In this document: positions 35,743 to 44,291 of the stretch, piece after piece
Layout of the letters: each line of letters begins with the position of its first letter
How positions within the stretch are numbered: position 1 is the stretch's first letter
DNA from: Bin55 sp964572845
GTDB lineage: Bacteria; Pseudomonadota; Gammaproteobacteria; Pseudomonadales; Azotimanducaceae
NCBI GenBank assembly: GCA_964572845.1
Contig: CAZNFX010000008.1
Coordinates: forward strand, 1-64,000
Direction of reading: 5' to 3'
DNA length: 64,000 bases
Position numbers and translations under genes: made by a program
The notes under the pieces: generated by a model
What the model was told of the DNA's origin: nothing
The model's input: the letters and a program-made list of their open reading frames with translations, nothing else
Database searches by the model: none

Positions 35743-36504
35743 ATGAAGTGGTTGTACAAAGTCGAGAATTACGTGATCGACACGGTTCGCATACTGCTTG
35801 TATTTACGGGCGGTATCACAGCCTTAGCCGCAATTGTCCTGGTACTCTGGGCCGGCTTCGCCGCTCTACGATCGACCGACGCTGAAATCAGCGAGTTTCT
35901 GAGCGCACCCACATACATGGAATTGCGAGGTCGCGTTCTACCCGTAGCAAACCAATCATTGAACGATACGACCCTTGACGCAACAGCAAACCCACAAGTG
36001 TCCGATTCGCCTTTTGAAGCACGTCTGCGGACAGTTACGGAAACTCTCGACCAGCAATACAATCTTGCAGGTCGAGAGGAACGAAAGTTTTCTGACAGCT
36101 ATAGCCCACAAAGGCTGGAGGCGTTGCTGATTGAGTCTGACCTTAAGGAATTCCACAGCAACGACGGCGTCATGGATCACTACCTAGAGTCCCTTCAGGA
36201 CTTTGCTTCCGATCTAAGCAATGACGCGGTACTCTCCCGTATTGCCGACACTTCAGCACGAACTTCCGTAATTCTGGATGCCATAAACGAGTATCACACT
36301 GAGTACTTGTACGGGTTGGACACATCAGTCCATCTCGCATTGACCAAGAGTTCCCAGGCAGAGACCACCAAGACATCACTATTGGTCACTCTACGATGGC
36401 TATTGCTTTTCGCTGCCTCAATCTTCTTTACTACCTGCATGGTGCTAGTCGTATTTCGAATCGAGCGAAATCTACGACAACGCACAGAGGTTACTCCCTC
36501 ATAA
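35743..36504 (+). CDS. Two-TM membrane protein, first gene of the stator-VWA operon
   Basis: I do not recognise this 253-residue protein. It has a transmembrane segment at about residues 17-40, a ~175-residue loop predicted to be periplasmic, and a second transmembrane segment near 217-240, then a basic tail. The loop is mostly helical by eye (LDQQYNLAGREERKFSDSYSP and LESLQDFASDLSNDAVLSRI). It ends in TAATG, where the stop shares a base with the next start, showing translational coupling. Topology with two TMs and a long loop would suit a scaffold for the ExbB-like stator downstream. Confidence 0.72.
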   Translation: MKWLYKVENYVIDTVRILLVFTGGITALAAIVLVLWAGFAALRSTDAEISEFLSAPTYMELRGRVLPVANQSLNDTTLDATANPQVSDSPFEARLRTVTETLDQQYNLAGREERKFSDSYSPQRLEALLIESDLKEFHSNDGVMDHYLESLQDFASDLSNDAVLSRIADTSARTSVILDAINEYHTEYLYGLDTSVHLALTKSSQAETTKTSLLVTLRWLLLFAASIFFTTCMVLVVFRIERNLRQRTEVTPS

Positions 36505-37250
36505 TGCGACGCTCGCTAACACCTGCTTTCAGAACGGCATTGATACTTGTCGCACTATTCCCTCTGGGACCCGCACTGACTGACCAACAAGAGTCCAAAG
36601 AAAGCAAAGATCCCTGCGACGATCTGCTTGTTGTGGTAGACGGTGGAGAAAATTCTGAAAACGAGGATACAGCCCAGAGCCTCGACCTCTCGATCAAGAA
36701 ACTGGACGAGTGCTTAGAAACATTGCTATATGGCAACTCAACCATCGGAAATGGAGCGGGTACAAACTCAATCGAAAATTCCGCACTTGACTCGCTCGAT
36801 TCTGGTGAAATGGCAGCCACGCAAACGGGTGATTCGGGTGACTTGGCTTCAAGTCTGGTCGAGTTGGATCGGCACTTGGACGGTCAAGAAATAGAACTAA
36901 CGTCCATGGATCAAAAGTCCACTCAGCAGCCCAATTCCGGCAAAGAAGCAAGTACAGCAAACGATCCTTCACAGCTGGCGACACACCTTGACAATTCGGA
37001 ACAAAGCTCTGACATAGAGGTCTCATCCCAAGGTGCCTCGGACAACGACGGTAATTCAGTGCTCAAGGGAGGAGAACCCACACAAGAGGGTCGACACGCT
37101 GAACCCAATCGACAACCAGCAGATCCGGAAGATGAAGACCAATTACTCAAGCAACTGAGAGAAGCCGCTGAAAAGGAATCCAATCCACGAACGAAAGAAG
37201 CGCTGTGGGACCAATACTATGAATACTTGGACAATCGCAAGAAGCGTTAA
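36504..37250 (+). CDS. Exported acidic, low-complexity protein
   Basis: The 248-residue protein begins with a signal peptide (RTALILVALFPLGPALT). Most of the mature part is low-complexity, rich in Ser, Asp, Glu, Asn and Gln, and therefore probably disordered and negatively charged. The last ~40 residues (DEDQLLKQLREAAEKES then LWDQYYEYLDNRKKR) form a charged helix. I cannot name a family. It sits between a two-TM protein and a lipoprotein, with the start overlapping the previous stop. Confidence 0.7.
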   Translation: MRRSLTPAFRTALILVALFPLGPALTDQQESKESKDPCDDLLVVVDGGENSENEDTAQSLDLSIKKLDECLETLLYGNSTIGNGAGTNSIENSALDSLDSGEMAATQTGDSGDLASSLVELDRHLDGQEIELTSMDQKSTQQPNSGKEASTANDPSQLATHLDNSEQSSDIEVSSQGASDNDGNSVLKGGEPTQEGRHAEPNRQPADPEDEDQLLKQLREAAEKESNPRTKEALWDQYYEYLDNRKKR

Positions 37251-37254
37251 TCAG

Positions 37255-38583
37255 ATGATGCGCAGACTAGTACTCCCTCTCGTCCTAGCTATCGGGCTAA
37301 GCTCTTGTCTGCACGCACAAGGTGTACGAGTTGGACCACAACCTATCCCTCAAAAACCTTCGAATGTGGACGTCTACGAGTCTGAAGGATTTCTAAAGAC
37401 TCGAATGAATATTCCTTCCCTGCGGCTGGCAATTCCTGTACTGGATCCAGGCATCCCGCAGAGTACCGAAGAACAAACCAATCAAGGCATTTGGCCGGAA
37501 CTTCGAAAAAGCGAATCGGTTTGGGCAGCTTTCAAACTGAAGGAGTGGATACACCGCTATAACCAGTTTGATTCCATAGTCGTATCCGCGGACGCGTCTG
37601 TGAGCGCAGATGTCTACTTCATAGGACGAATCGAGAGATCCGACGGCGAAACCATGCGCATCAACTACCAGGTTGTCGATGCAACTGGGGATGTGTGGCT
37701 TCCTGACATGTCCGATTCCCACAGAGTCGAAATTGGATGGCATCAGCGACACGAGGGGACCGGCCAAGATCCATTTGATCCACTTTACAACGAAATCGCC
37801 GAAACTGTGTATGAGGCACTAAAGGATCGCGGAAAAGCACACGTAGAAAAACTTGAGCGTGAGTCACGCAGAAGTGACCAAGAAGAACGCCGGCTTACCG
37901 ACTTGGAGCGAATTGCTGTGACTCGCGACCTGGCGTTTGCCCGATTTCTTTCTCCTCGTGAATTCGGAGACGCACTGGTAGCAACAAACGGCAGGTACGA
38001 GATTCAATACTTGCCGCAAACCGAAGGCAGCGATTGGGCGCGAATTGGAAGCATACAAGTGCGGGAAGATGACTTTGCCAACGTAATCGAGAGGTACTAC
38101 GCAGAGTTCGCCAATACCATCAAGGAGGAGTACGCGCAATGGCAAAGGGATTCATTTCCCATAGCGCGTGAGCTACGCATTGCGAAGAGAAACAGGACAT
38201 TGCAGGGAATCGCTGGCGCCGCGTTGGTTGTAGCTTCTGTAGCGGCTGAGAGAGACGGCGCTGCAGCCGAAGGCGATGGGTCGGCACAATTGGGCACCAG
38301 AGTGGGTGCAGCGTTGGGCGGTTCTCTCCTCGTTTCCAGCTTTGTGAATAACGAGCGTCGCAAAGTAGCGGTAGCGGAAATCAATGAGCTGGGCGGCAGC
38401 CTCCACAATTCCTTGAGACCGACTCGAGTGGATCTCAACGGCAAAATAGTGACTCTTTCAGGGACCGTTCATGACCAGTTCACACAATGGCGAACCATGC
38501 TTACGGAAATGTACGAGTCCTCCGAACAAGATATTGAGTCGGTACAGATTCTCGGACAGGAAGAAAACGTTACGTCGGAGTAA
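37255..38583 (+). CDS. Putative outer-membrane lipoprotein of the stator-VWA operon
   Basis: This protein of about 442 residues has a signal peptide with the lipobox LSSC (ATG at 37255 or 37258). The N-terminal ~180 residues have strands such as DSIVVSADASVSADVYFIGRIERSDGETM and a VVDATGDVWL element, resembling the TolB-N/LpoB-like accessory fold by eye. A charged helix (KLERESRRSDQEERRL) follows. Its C-terminal third has a glycine- and alanine-rich hydrophobic stretch (IAGAALVVASVAAERDGAAA), then a beta/OmpA-like tail. Function unknown; its position suggests it links the machine to the outer membrane. Confidence 0.72.
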   Translation: MMRRLVLPLVLAIGLSSCLHAQGVRVGPQPIPQKPSNVDVYESEGFLKTRMNIPSLRLAIPVLDPGIPQSTEEQTNQGIWPELRKSESVWAAFKLKEWIHRYNQFDSIVVSADASVSADVYFIGRIERSDGETMRINYQVVDATGDVWLPDMSDSHRVEIGWHQRHEGTGQDPFDPLYNEIAETVYEALKDRGKAHVEKLERESRRSDQEERRLTDLERIAVTRDLAFARFLSPREFGDALVATNGRYEIQYLPQTEGSDWARIGSIQVREDDFANVIERYYAEFANTIKEEYAQWQRDSFPIARELRIAKRNRTLQGIAGAALVVASVAAERDGAAAEGDGSAQLGTRVGAALGGSLLVSSFVNNERRKVAVAEINELGGSLHNSLRPTRVDLNGKIVTLSGTVHDQFTQWRTMLTEMYESSEQDIESVQILGQEENVTSE

Positions 38584-38587
38584 GACG

Positions 38588-39946
38588 GTGCAGTTTTCGC
38601 TACGCGATCCAGTGTACGTAGCCTGCCTACTTGCTTGGGTGCTTCTGCTTATATCACCCCAAAGCTCTATTGCACAAGAAGTCGAAGCCATTGACTGCGA
38701 GGGAGAGTGGGCCGACTCCCCACTGTGCAAGGAACGAGAGAAAGCCATAGAAACTAGGGCACGCGTCGAAGCCTTGCTGGAAGAATTGCCAATCGTCGCC
38801 AATCCTCCTTGGGATAGCGCAATTTATGAAACAGCAATGGCTGACTTTGAGAAGGGCCAGACGCAATATCAAGAGCAATTCTTCGGCGATGCAGCATCCA
38901 AGTTCGAGGGAGTTGTAACGGCACTGCTGGGCATCAAAGAGGAATTTGAAACGGCATCGTCGCGACTGTTTGCAGATGCCTTTGCATTCTTGGACAACGA
39001 AGACTATGCCTACGCACTATCTCACTTTGAACAACTTGCGACTTGGGTACCCCAGTCGAATGAAGTCGCCGATGGACTCCATCGAGCAGAAACCGGGACC
39101 CAATTGGCCACATTGGTTGACCGGATTGACGAACTCGTAGAAGGTGGATCGATCGACGAAGCCGATCTGGAACTAAGTAAGTTTCCAGAGGGCTATTGGA
39201 CCAAACGAATCGCCGATGCCAAAGGCAGGATCACTCAACATCGACACACACAATCGTTCAACTCAATGATGTCGGAGGGGCTGAGTAACCTCGACGGCGG
39301 TCGTTGGTTGCAAGCCAAACAGCACTTTGCCAAAGCTCTCAGCTTGTCACCGGACTCTATTGCAGCAAAGGAAGCGCTGGCTGATGCTGAAAGTCGGCTC
39401 GCGCATCACAATTTCCAACTTCTAACTGAAGAGCTCGCGACTCTCCGTACATTGGAACGATGGGAATCCATGCTTCCCATTATTGTCAAGATGAATCAGA
39501 TGGATCCCGAAGACCACGGGTCTGCCGACACTGGGGCAGAAATTGAATCTCTCTTGAACATGGACAAACGACTTGCTGAAGCACTTGACGGTGTGTCAAA
39601 CACCATGAACAAGCAAACACGTGACGGCATCCGCGAGCTACTGGATGAATCAAGCGAGCATATCGAACATGCACGAATAGCAGAAAAACGGACGGCCTTA
39701 GCCAAAGAATTCGAGCGCTTTACTACACCTGTCTCCGTCACGCTAGTCTCGGACCGAAAGACGCAAGTATCAATTCGACCTGGGCGCAAACTTGGAACGT
39801 TTTCCAAGAAAGTGATCTCTGTATATCCGGGTTCCTACGAGCTTATCGGCATTAGAAAAGGTTTTCGTGAAGCACGGCAGTCCATCTCAATTGAACCGGG
39901 CTCCAAACCTATAGAAATTCGCGTTGTTTGCGATGTCAGATTCTGA
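38588..39946 (+). CDS. Exported TPR-like protein with C-terminal PEGA-like domain
   Basis: The 452-residue protein starts at GTG 38588, with GGAG 7 bases upstream. A signal peptide (VACLLAWVLLLISPQSSIAQ) leads into helical TPR-like repeats (for example DEDYALSHFEQLATWVPQ-type and RWLQAKQHFAKALSLSPDS), typical of protein-protein scaffolds. The C-terminal ~70 residues (VSVTLVSDRKTQVSIRPG then YPGSYELIGIRKGFRE) resemble a PEGA domain. It overlaps the next gene by 14 bp and shares the PEGA theme with it. Confidence 0.75.
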   Translation: MQFSLRDPVYVACLLAWVLLLISPQSSIAQEVEAIDCEGEWADSPLCKEREKAIETRARVEALLEELPIVANPPWDSAIYETAMADFEKGQTQYQEQFFGDAASKFEGVVTALLGIKEEFETASSRLFADAFAFLDNEDYAYALSHFEQLATWVPQSNEVADGLHRAETGTQLATLVDRIDELVEGGSIDEADLELSKFPEGYWTKRIADAKGRITQHRHTQSFNSMMSEGLSNLDGGRWLQAKQHFAKALSLSPDSIAAKEALADAESRLAHHNFQLLTEELATLRTLERWESMLPIIVKMNQMDPEDHGSADTGAEIESLLNMDKRLAEALDGVSNTMNKQTRDGIRELLDESSEHIEHARIAEKRTALAKEFERFTTPVSVTLVSDRKTQVSIRPGRKLGTFSKKVISVYPGSYELIGIRKGFREARQSISIEPGSKPIEIRVVCDVRF

Positions 39947-41957
39947 TCGAGAACACAGCGACACTGGGATCGACCTTAACAGGATCGGTAAAGAGAGACG
40001 CGCTCGAGCCTTGGTCCTTGTCGCGGTCCTCATAGTGATTGTGGCAGTACCTGTCGTACTGTTCGGCACAACAGCCTTTCACGTAAAAGTCAGTCCTGAA
40101 CGGGCACAAAACAACGCTCGCATGTCGGCCATCGATGGATTGACTGTCGTGGTTGGCAATCGGGTACTACTCTTTGGACAATCCGCCACGCTTGTAGTGG
40201 ATGCATCAGGTTTCCATCCTCAGGAGACCCGAATCGACCGAAGTCAGCAGTCCCGCATACTCGAGCTTGCATTAGCACCGCTACCGGGCAAGGTCACCTT
40301 CCAAATTCACGCGGATTCGGAGGTGTTCCTCAAGGTCAACAACGAAGACGTGGCCGGAACAGTGCCGCTGACGCTTGAGTTGCAATCGGGAGTGTACATC
40401 GCTGAAGTTAGTGGTCGCGAAATAGCCCCTCTTAGGCAAGAGTTTCAAGTTGCTGGCTTCGGAGAGACTCAAGAAATTACCCTAGTCACAGAACCGAGCT
40501 TGAGTTCGCTCACAATTCAAACCCAACCGGAAACGGCTTTGATTGAACTTAATGGAGAACTCGTTGGCCAAGGGGCTTTTGGTGGTCGCGTACCGACGGG
40601 CGAGCTTCAAATCCGAGTGGCGGATACCAACTACTTTAGTTACGAAAACACCATAGCAATTGCCGCAAACCAAGAAGTGAATCTCGGCACTGTAACGCTC
40701 CGTCCCAAACCGGCAACTGTCAGCATAAGTAGCTCCCCAAAGGACGCTCTGATACTTGTAGATGGAGAGTTCGTAGGCAGTACACCCACATCGATAACTG
40801 TTGAAGCCAATATGGACGTTGAAATCACTGTTCGCAAATCAAACTTTGAGACTCAAACTGCGACACTTCGGTTCGAACCAGGTCAAGTTGACCAGCAATC
40901 GTTCAACCTGAATCCCCTTTTCATTCAAGTAAACGTTTCATCTACTCCGCAAGCTAGCGTCTGGTTGAACGAAAGCAAGATCGGAAACTCCCCCTTGACA
41001 TTGGACGCTGAGGTCAATGACGTGTTAAGAGTGACGAAGGATGGATTCGCAACACAGAGCTTCACCGTTAGTTCTGCCGATTACCCCAAGAAAGACTTGT
41101 CAGTGGTGTTGATTGACGAGTTGCAGGACCGGTATGACAAAGCTCCCACTCAGACTACTGTCAGCGAATCAATTGCTCTACGAAAAATGCCACCTCTCGC
41201 ATTTCAAGTCTCACTGCGACCCAGTGCGTCGGGATTGAGTGAGGCAGCTACTCGCGAAATCGAACTTACGAGGGCATACTACTTGAGCATCCATGAAATT
41301 CGACGGAAGGAGTACGCTCTTTTTGATGGGACTTCAGCGGTCAATAAGGACGAGGAAGAGCTTCCTGTCACCGATATTTCGTGGACTGACGCGGCGAAGT
41401 TCTGCAATTGGCTTAGTGCCGAGGATGGATTGGATCCAGTCTATGTGTTCTTGAGCGATGGAACCGTGCAGATTGACACCAATGCCCTAGGCTACAGACT
41501 GCCAACGGAAGCCGAGTGGGAAGCCGCATCACAATACAGCACCGAAAGCGGCGGAGTGATCGGAGTTTATCCTTGGGGTACTGGAGAAGAGCCGAGCAGC
41601 GGCTCGGGAAACTTCTCTGGCCGGGAGTCGCGGCACGACATGCATCCTTTTCTTGAGAGTCACCTGGACAATCATGTGGGATTAGCTCCCGTCGGCTCCT
41701 ATCGACGCAATCAGAACGGTTTCCACGATCTAGCAGGAAACGTCTCAGAGTGGGTTCAAGACTACTACGAGAGCACTGCAAGCGGCTACAACCAACCTCT
41801 GGTAGATCCGCTTGGCCCTGAGTCAGGAATGGACCGCATGGTCAAAGGGGGAAATTTTCGCTCACACGACATCAGCGAAATGCAAGTAAATGCACGAAGA
41901 ATCGTTGGTTACAAAGACGAAACTGTAGGGTTTAGGGTGGCTAGATGGCTATGGTAG
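39933..41957 (+). CDS. Membrane-anchored PEGA-repeat protein with C-terminal SUMF1 (formylglycine-enzyme-like) domain
   Basis: The 674-residue protein has one transmembrane segment at 27-46 after a short cytoplasmic N-terminus. Three PEGA-type repeats span roughly 190-390, recognisable by repeated elements such as ALIELNGELVGQG and ALILVDGEFVGSTPTS. From about 430 to the end is a SUMF1 domain: ITDISWTDAAKFCNWLSAEDGL, YRLPTEAEWEAAS, VYPWG, GFHDLAGNVSEWVQDYYE, MVKGGNFR and GFRVARWLW. The paired C-terminal cysteines of true formylglycine-generating enzymes are not present, so this domain probably binds rather than oxidises. It overlaps the genes on both sides. Confidence 0.85.
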   Translation: MSDSDREHSDTGIDLNRIGKERRARALVLVAVLIVIVAVPVVLFGTTAFHVKVSPERAQNNARMSAIDGLTVVVGNRVLLFGQSATLVVDASGFHPQETRIDRSQQSRILELALAPLPGKVTFQIHADSEVFLKVNNEDVAGTVPLTLELQSGVYIAEVSGREIAPLRQEFQVAGFGETQEITLVTEPSLSSLTIQTQPETALIELNGELVGQGAFGGRVPTGELQIRVADTNYFSYENTIAIAANQEVNLGTVTLRPKPATVSISSSPKDALILVDGEFVGSTPTSITVEANMDVEITVRKSNFETQTATLRFEPGQVDQQSFNLNPLFIQVNVSSTPQASVWLNESKIGNSPLTLDAEVNDVLRVTKDGFATQSFTVSSADYPKKDLSVVLIDELQDRYDKAPTQTTVSESIALRKMPPLAFQVSLRPSASGLSEAATREIELTRAYYLSIHEIRRKEYALFDGTSAVNKDEEELPVTDISWTDAAKFCNWLSAEDGLDPVYVFLSDGTVQIDTNALGYRLPTEAEWEAASQYSTESGGVIGVYPWGTGEEPSSGSGNFSGRESRHDMHPFLESHLDNHVGLAPVGSYRRNQNGFHDLAGNVSEWVQDYYESTASGYNQPLVDPLGPESGMDRMVKGGNFRSHDISEMQVNARRIVGYKDETVGFRVARWLW

Positions 41958-42247
41958 GAGACATCTCGAGGCTACTGGCTACAGGTCTCCTAATCCTGCT
42001 GGCTAGTCCTATTGTGATTGCGCAAGACGAAGAATCAACGGATCCGGCGCCAAAGGAGCATGAACAGGACAATGCTGACACCGACCAACCTGAGAACGCG
42101 GATGCGGAACCAGAACAGACTGCTTCAGAACCGGAACAGGCCGAAAGTGAAGATTCCGACGAGGGTGAGAACGTCCCCTACAAACGGCTCCCCCTACAAG
42201 GACGTATGGGCCCCAATCAAAATGTAGACTTGCCCCAAGACATCTAG
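41945..42247 (+). CDS. Small exported acidic protein
   Basis: This 100-residue protein has a signal peptide (SRLLATGLLILLASPIVIAQ) followed by an acidic stretch dominated by Glu, Asp, Gln and Pro and a short conserved-looking end (NVPYKRLPLQGRMGPNQNVDLPQDI). I recognise no family. The start overlaps the SUMF1 gene stop and ends 9 bp before the stator gene, so it is co-translated. It may be a linker or accessory subunit, like the acidic exported protein earlier in the operon. Confidence 0.7.
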   Translation: MAMVGDISRLLATGLLILLASPIVIAQDEESTDPAPKEHEQDNADTDQPENADAEPEQTASEPEQAESEDSDEGENVPYKRLPLQGRMGPNQNVDLPQDI

Positions 42248-42256
42248 ATTTCGTAT

Positions 42257-43147
42257 ATGTCCACAAACAACTCACGAAATGTGACCACTCGCGGTTTGAG
42301 GAGATTTGTAGCTCGCTACGGACTCTCCATAGACTTAGTTGGATTGTTTCTAAGCTTCGTCGTCGTACATATGCTCTACGTCGTCTTCATTGGCCCAGCT
42401 GCAGATCAGGCAATTGCGCTAGCCGAAAGTGCTGGAACCGTACCGGATCGCACGCTTGCGGTAGTCTTCAAGGACCTCGAACAGGAGATGTGCCTAATCC
42501 TCACGCTTTGGTGCATTTGGCTGTGGTTCTTCCGCTATCGCTTGTTTCAAAGTGAGAGCTACCTACTGGAACTGGATATTCTGAGACTCGACCGGTTGGA
42601 TGCAGAAGCCGATCATGAAGACACGCCTTTGTTGGATTTCGTAGATACGCGTGTGCAGCAACTCCGGGCATCGATGCAAGGGTCCCAGCTAATTGAGGCG
42701 CTCGATCTTGCAGTTCAACGAATTCGACTGAACCAAAATTTTCACGAAGCCAACGATGTCGCAGTTGAAGCCTGCGATTTGCATCTGGAGTTGCTGAATT
42801 CAAGACTGTCGATATCCAAGTACATCCTCTGGGCAATTCCTTCCATTGGATTTCTCGGGACTGTACGCGGCATCAGCGAAGCGCTGTCAAAAGCGCATGA
42901 AGCCATGGCAGGCGACATATCTGGAATTGGTGCAAGTCTTGGAGTGGCATTCAATTCCACGTATGTGGCATTATTTCTGAGCTTATTGCTGATGTTGATC
43001 TCCAACGCGCTACAAGGTAGGGAGGAACGGCTTGTCGCGCGGTTCAAACACTTCGTTTCCTCGACATTCATTCCGGTGTTGAGCACTCGTTTGACCGAAG
43101 GGTCGATTACGAGAGATCCATCGGCACCTACGTCCATTGAGCAATAA
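42257..43147 (+). CDS. MotA/TolQ/ExbB-type proton-channel (stator) protein
   Basis: This 296-residue integral membrane protein has about four hydrophobic segments. One is near 23-46, one near 77-95, one at the conserved ISKYILWAIPSIGFLGTVRGISEAL, and one at IGASLGVAFNSTYVALFLSLLLMLISNAL. The last two match the proton-channel core of ExbB, TolQ and MotA, which form pentamers. The long cytoplasmic loop between segments two and three is helical. It is immediately followed by two ExbD-like proteins, so it is the probable motor subunit of this operon. Confidence 0.9.
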   Translation: MSTNNSRNVTTRGLRRFVARYGLSIDLVGLFLSFVVVHMLYVVFIGPAADQAIALAESAGTVPDRTLAVVFKDLEQEMCLILTLWCIWLWFFRYRLFQSESYLLELDILRLDRLDAEADHEDTPLLDFVDTRVQQLRASMQGSQLIEALDLAVQRIRLNQNFHEANDVAVEACDLHLELLNSRLSISKYILWAIPSIGFLGTVRGISEALSKAHEAMAGDISGIGASLGVAFNSTYVALFLSLLLMLISNALQGREERLVARFKHFVSSTFIPVLSTRLTEGSITRDPSAPTSIEQ

Positions 43148-44264
43148 GGTCCGCAGCAACGATGCGGTAGGTTTTTCACTCTCCTTCCTTGACGTACTGA
43201 GTTGCGGCCTCGGAGCCGCAATATTGCTATTGCTCGTTGTCAAGCACGGTACAACTGATGTGCCCATTGACACCGAGGCCTACGTTGCGACTCAAACCAC
43301 AAGGATTCAACAGGAATTGGACGATCTGCTTGAGCGCAAATCTCACCTAGACGAAAAACTGCAGGACGCCGTACAAGGCATAGAGCAAGCAGTCGGCGCA
43401 AAAGCAGCATTAGCTCAATCCCAAGATCAAACTATAAAGGAGTTGCGGAGTCAACTTGCAGCGCTAAGTGCTGCTCAGGCCGAGTTGCAATCTGCGAACG
43501 ACGAACTAAAGGAACTACAGGCCGTACCTACGGAGCAACCAGAACCTCAGACAGGATCTACGGGACATCTTGGCGGCTTAGCGATAGCCCAATCCCGCGT
43601 GGTGATACTCTTGGATAAATCAGCGAGCATGCTAGACCGCTCGCTAGTAGAGATCGTGCGGCTGCGTGTTGCCGATTCCAATACCAAACTAGCAGCCGAA
43701 AAGTGGTCTACAGCACGAAAGACCGCTGAGTGGGTATACAAGCAAGTTCAAGATCAGGGACAGTTCCAACTCCTGTCATTCAGCAACTCTGTCACTGACA
43801 TTGCAAACAATGTCATCGACCCAACGCAAACTACCAATTGGTTGGAGAAGGGAGCAAAGGGGATTAAGCTCTCGGACATTCGATCGACACTTGCAGGCTT
43901 ACAAGCGGATGGACCTACGAATCTGGAACTGGCGTTTGAAGCGATATCCAGTTTGCGGCCTCGACCAAATCAGGTTGTCTTGATAACGGATGGACTCCCT
44001 ACCGTACCTGAAGGCATTGCACTCGGGCGAATTCGCGGATGTCCCACTCCACGTGGAACCAGCACACCTATTCTGTCTCCTCGCTGCCGTAAAGGCATCT
44101 TTGATCGAGCGGTTGCTAAGTTTTACAGAACCTTCCGTTCCACCGAAATGCACGTAGTTCTACTCCCGCTCGATGGCGATGCACAGGCCATGTTCGCCTA
44201 TTGGAATCTTGCTGCGACGACAGGAGGAAGGGTACTCACTCCTGCTAAGGGATGGCCTTGGTAG
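43137..44264 (+). CDS. ExbD-like membrane protein with coiled coil and periplasmic VWA domain (first copy)
   Basis: The 375-residue protein begins with a short cytoplasmic end and a transmembrane segment at about 19-36 carrying Asp19 in the shared SLSFLDVLSCGLGA motif. A coiled coil runs from about 52 to 128. A von Willebrand A domain follows with the MIDAS start DKSAS (160-164), a Thr in DGPTNLELAF, and the Asp in LITDGLPT. The Asp at the membrane edge resembles the essential proton-carrying Asp of ExbD, TolR and MotB. The TTG start at 43137 has no obvious Shine-Dalgarno and overlaps the stator gene by 11 bp. Confidence 0.85.
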   Translation: MSNKVRSNDAVGFSLSFLDVLSCGLGAAILLLLVVKHGTTDVPIDTEAYVATQTTRIQQELDDLLERKSHLDEKLQDAVQGIEQAVGAKAALAQSQDQTIKELRSQLAALSAAQAELQSANDELKELQAVPTEQPEPQTGSTGHLGGLAIAQSRVVILLDKSASMLDRSLVEIVRLRVADSNTKLAAEKWSTARKTAEWVYKQVQDQGQFQLLSFSNSVTDIANNVIDPTQTTNWLEKGAKGIKLSDIRSTLAGLQADGPTNLELAFEAISSLRPRPNQVVLITDGLPTVPEGIALGRIRGCPTPRGTSTPILSPRCRKGIFDRAVAKFYRTFRSTEMHVVLLPLDGDAQAMFAYWNLAATTGGRVLTPAKGWPW

Positions 44265-44291
44265 ACACTGCATAGTTTGACGATTACTTGA

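Noticed and set aside
39933..41957. Idea that the SUMF1 protein is a sulfatase-maturating enzyme
   Set aside because: The catalytic cysteines are missing and no sulfatase is encoded in the window.
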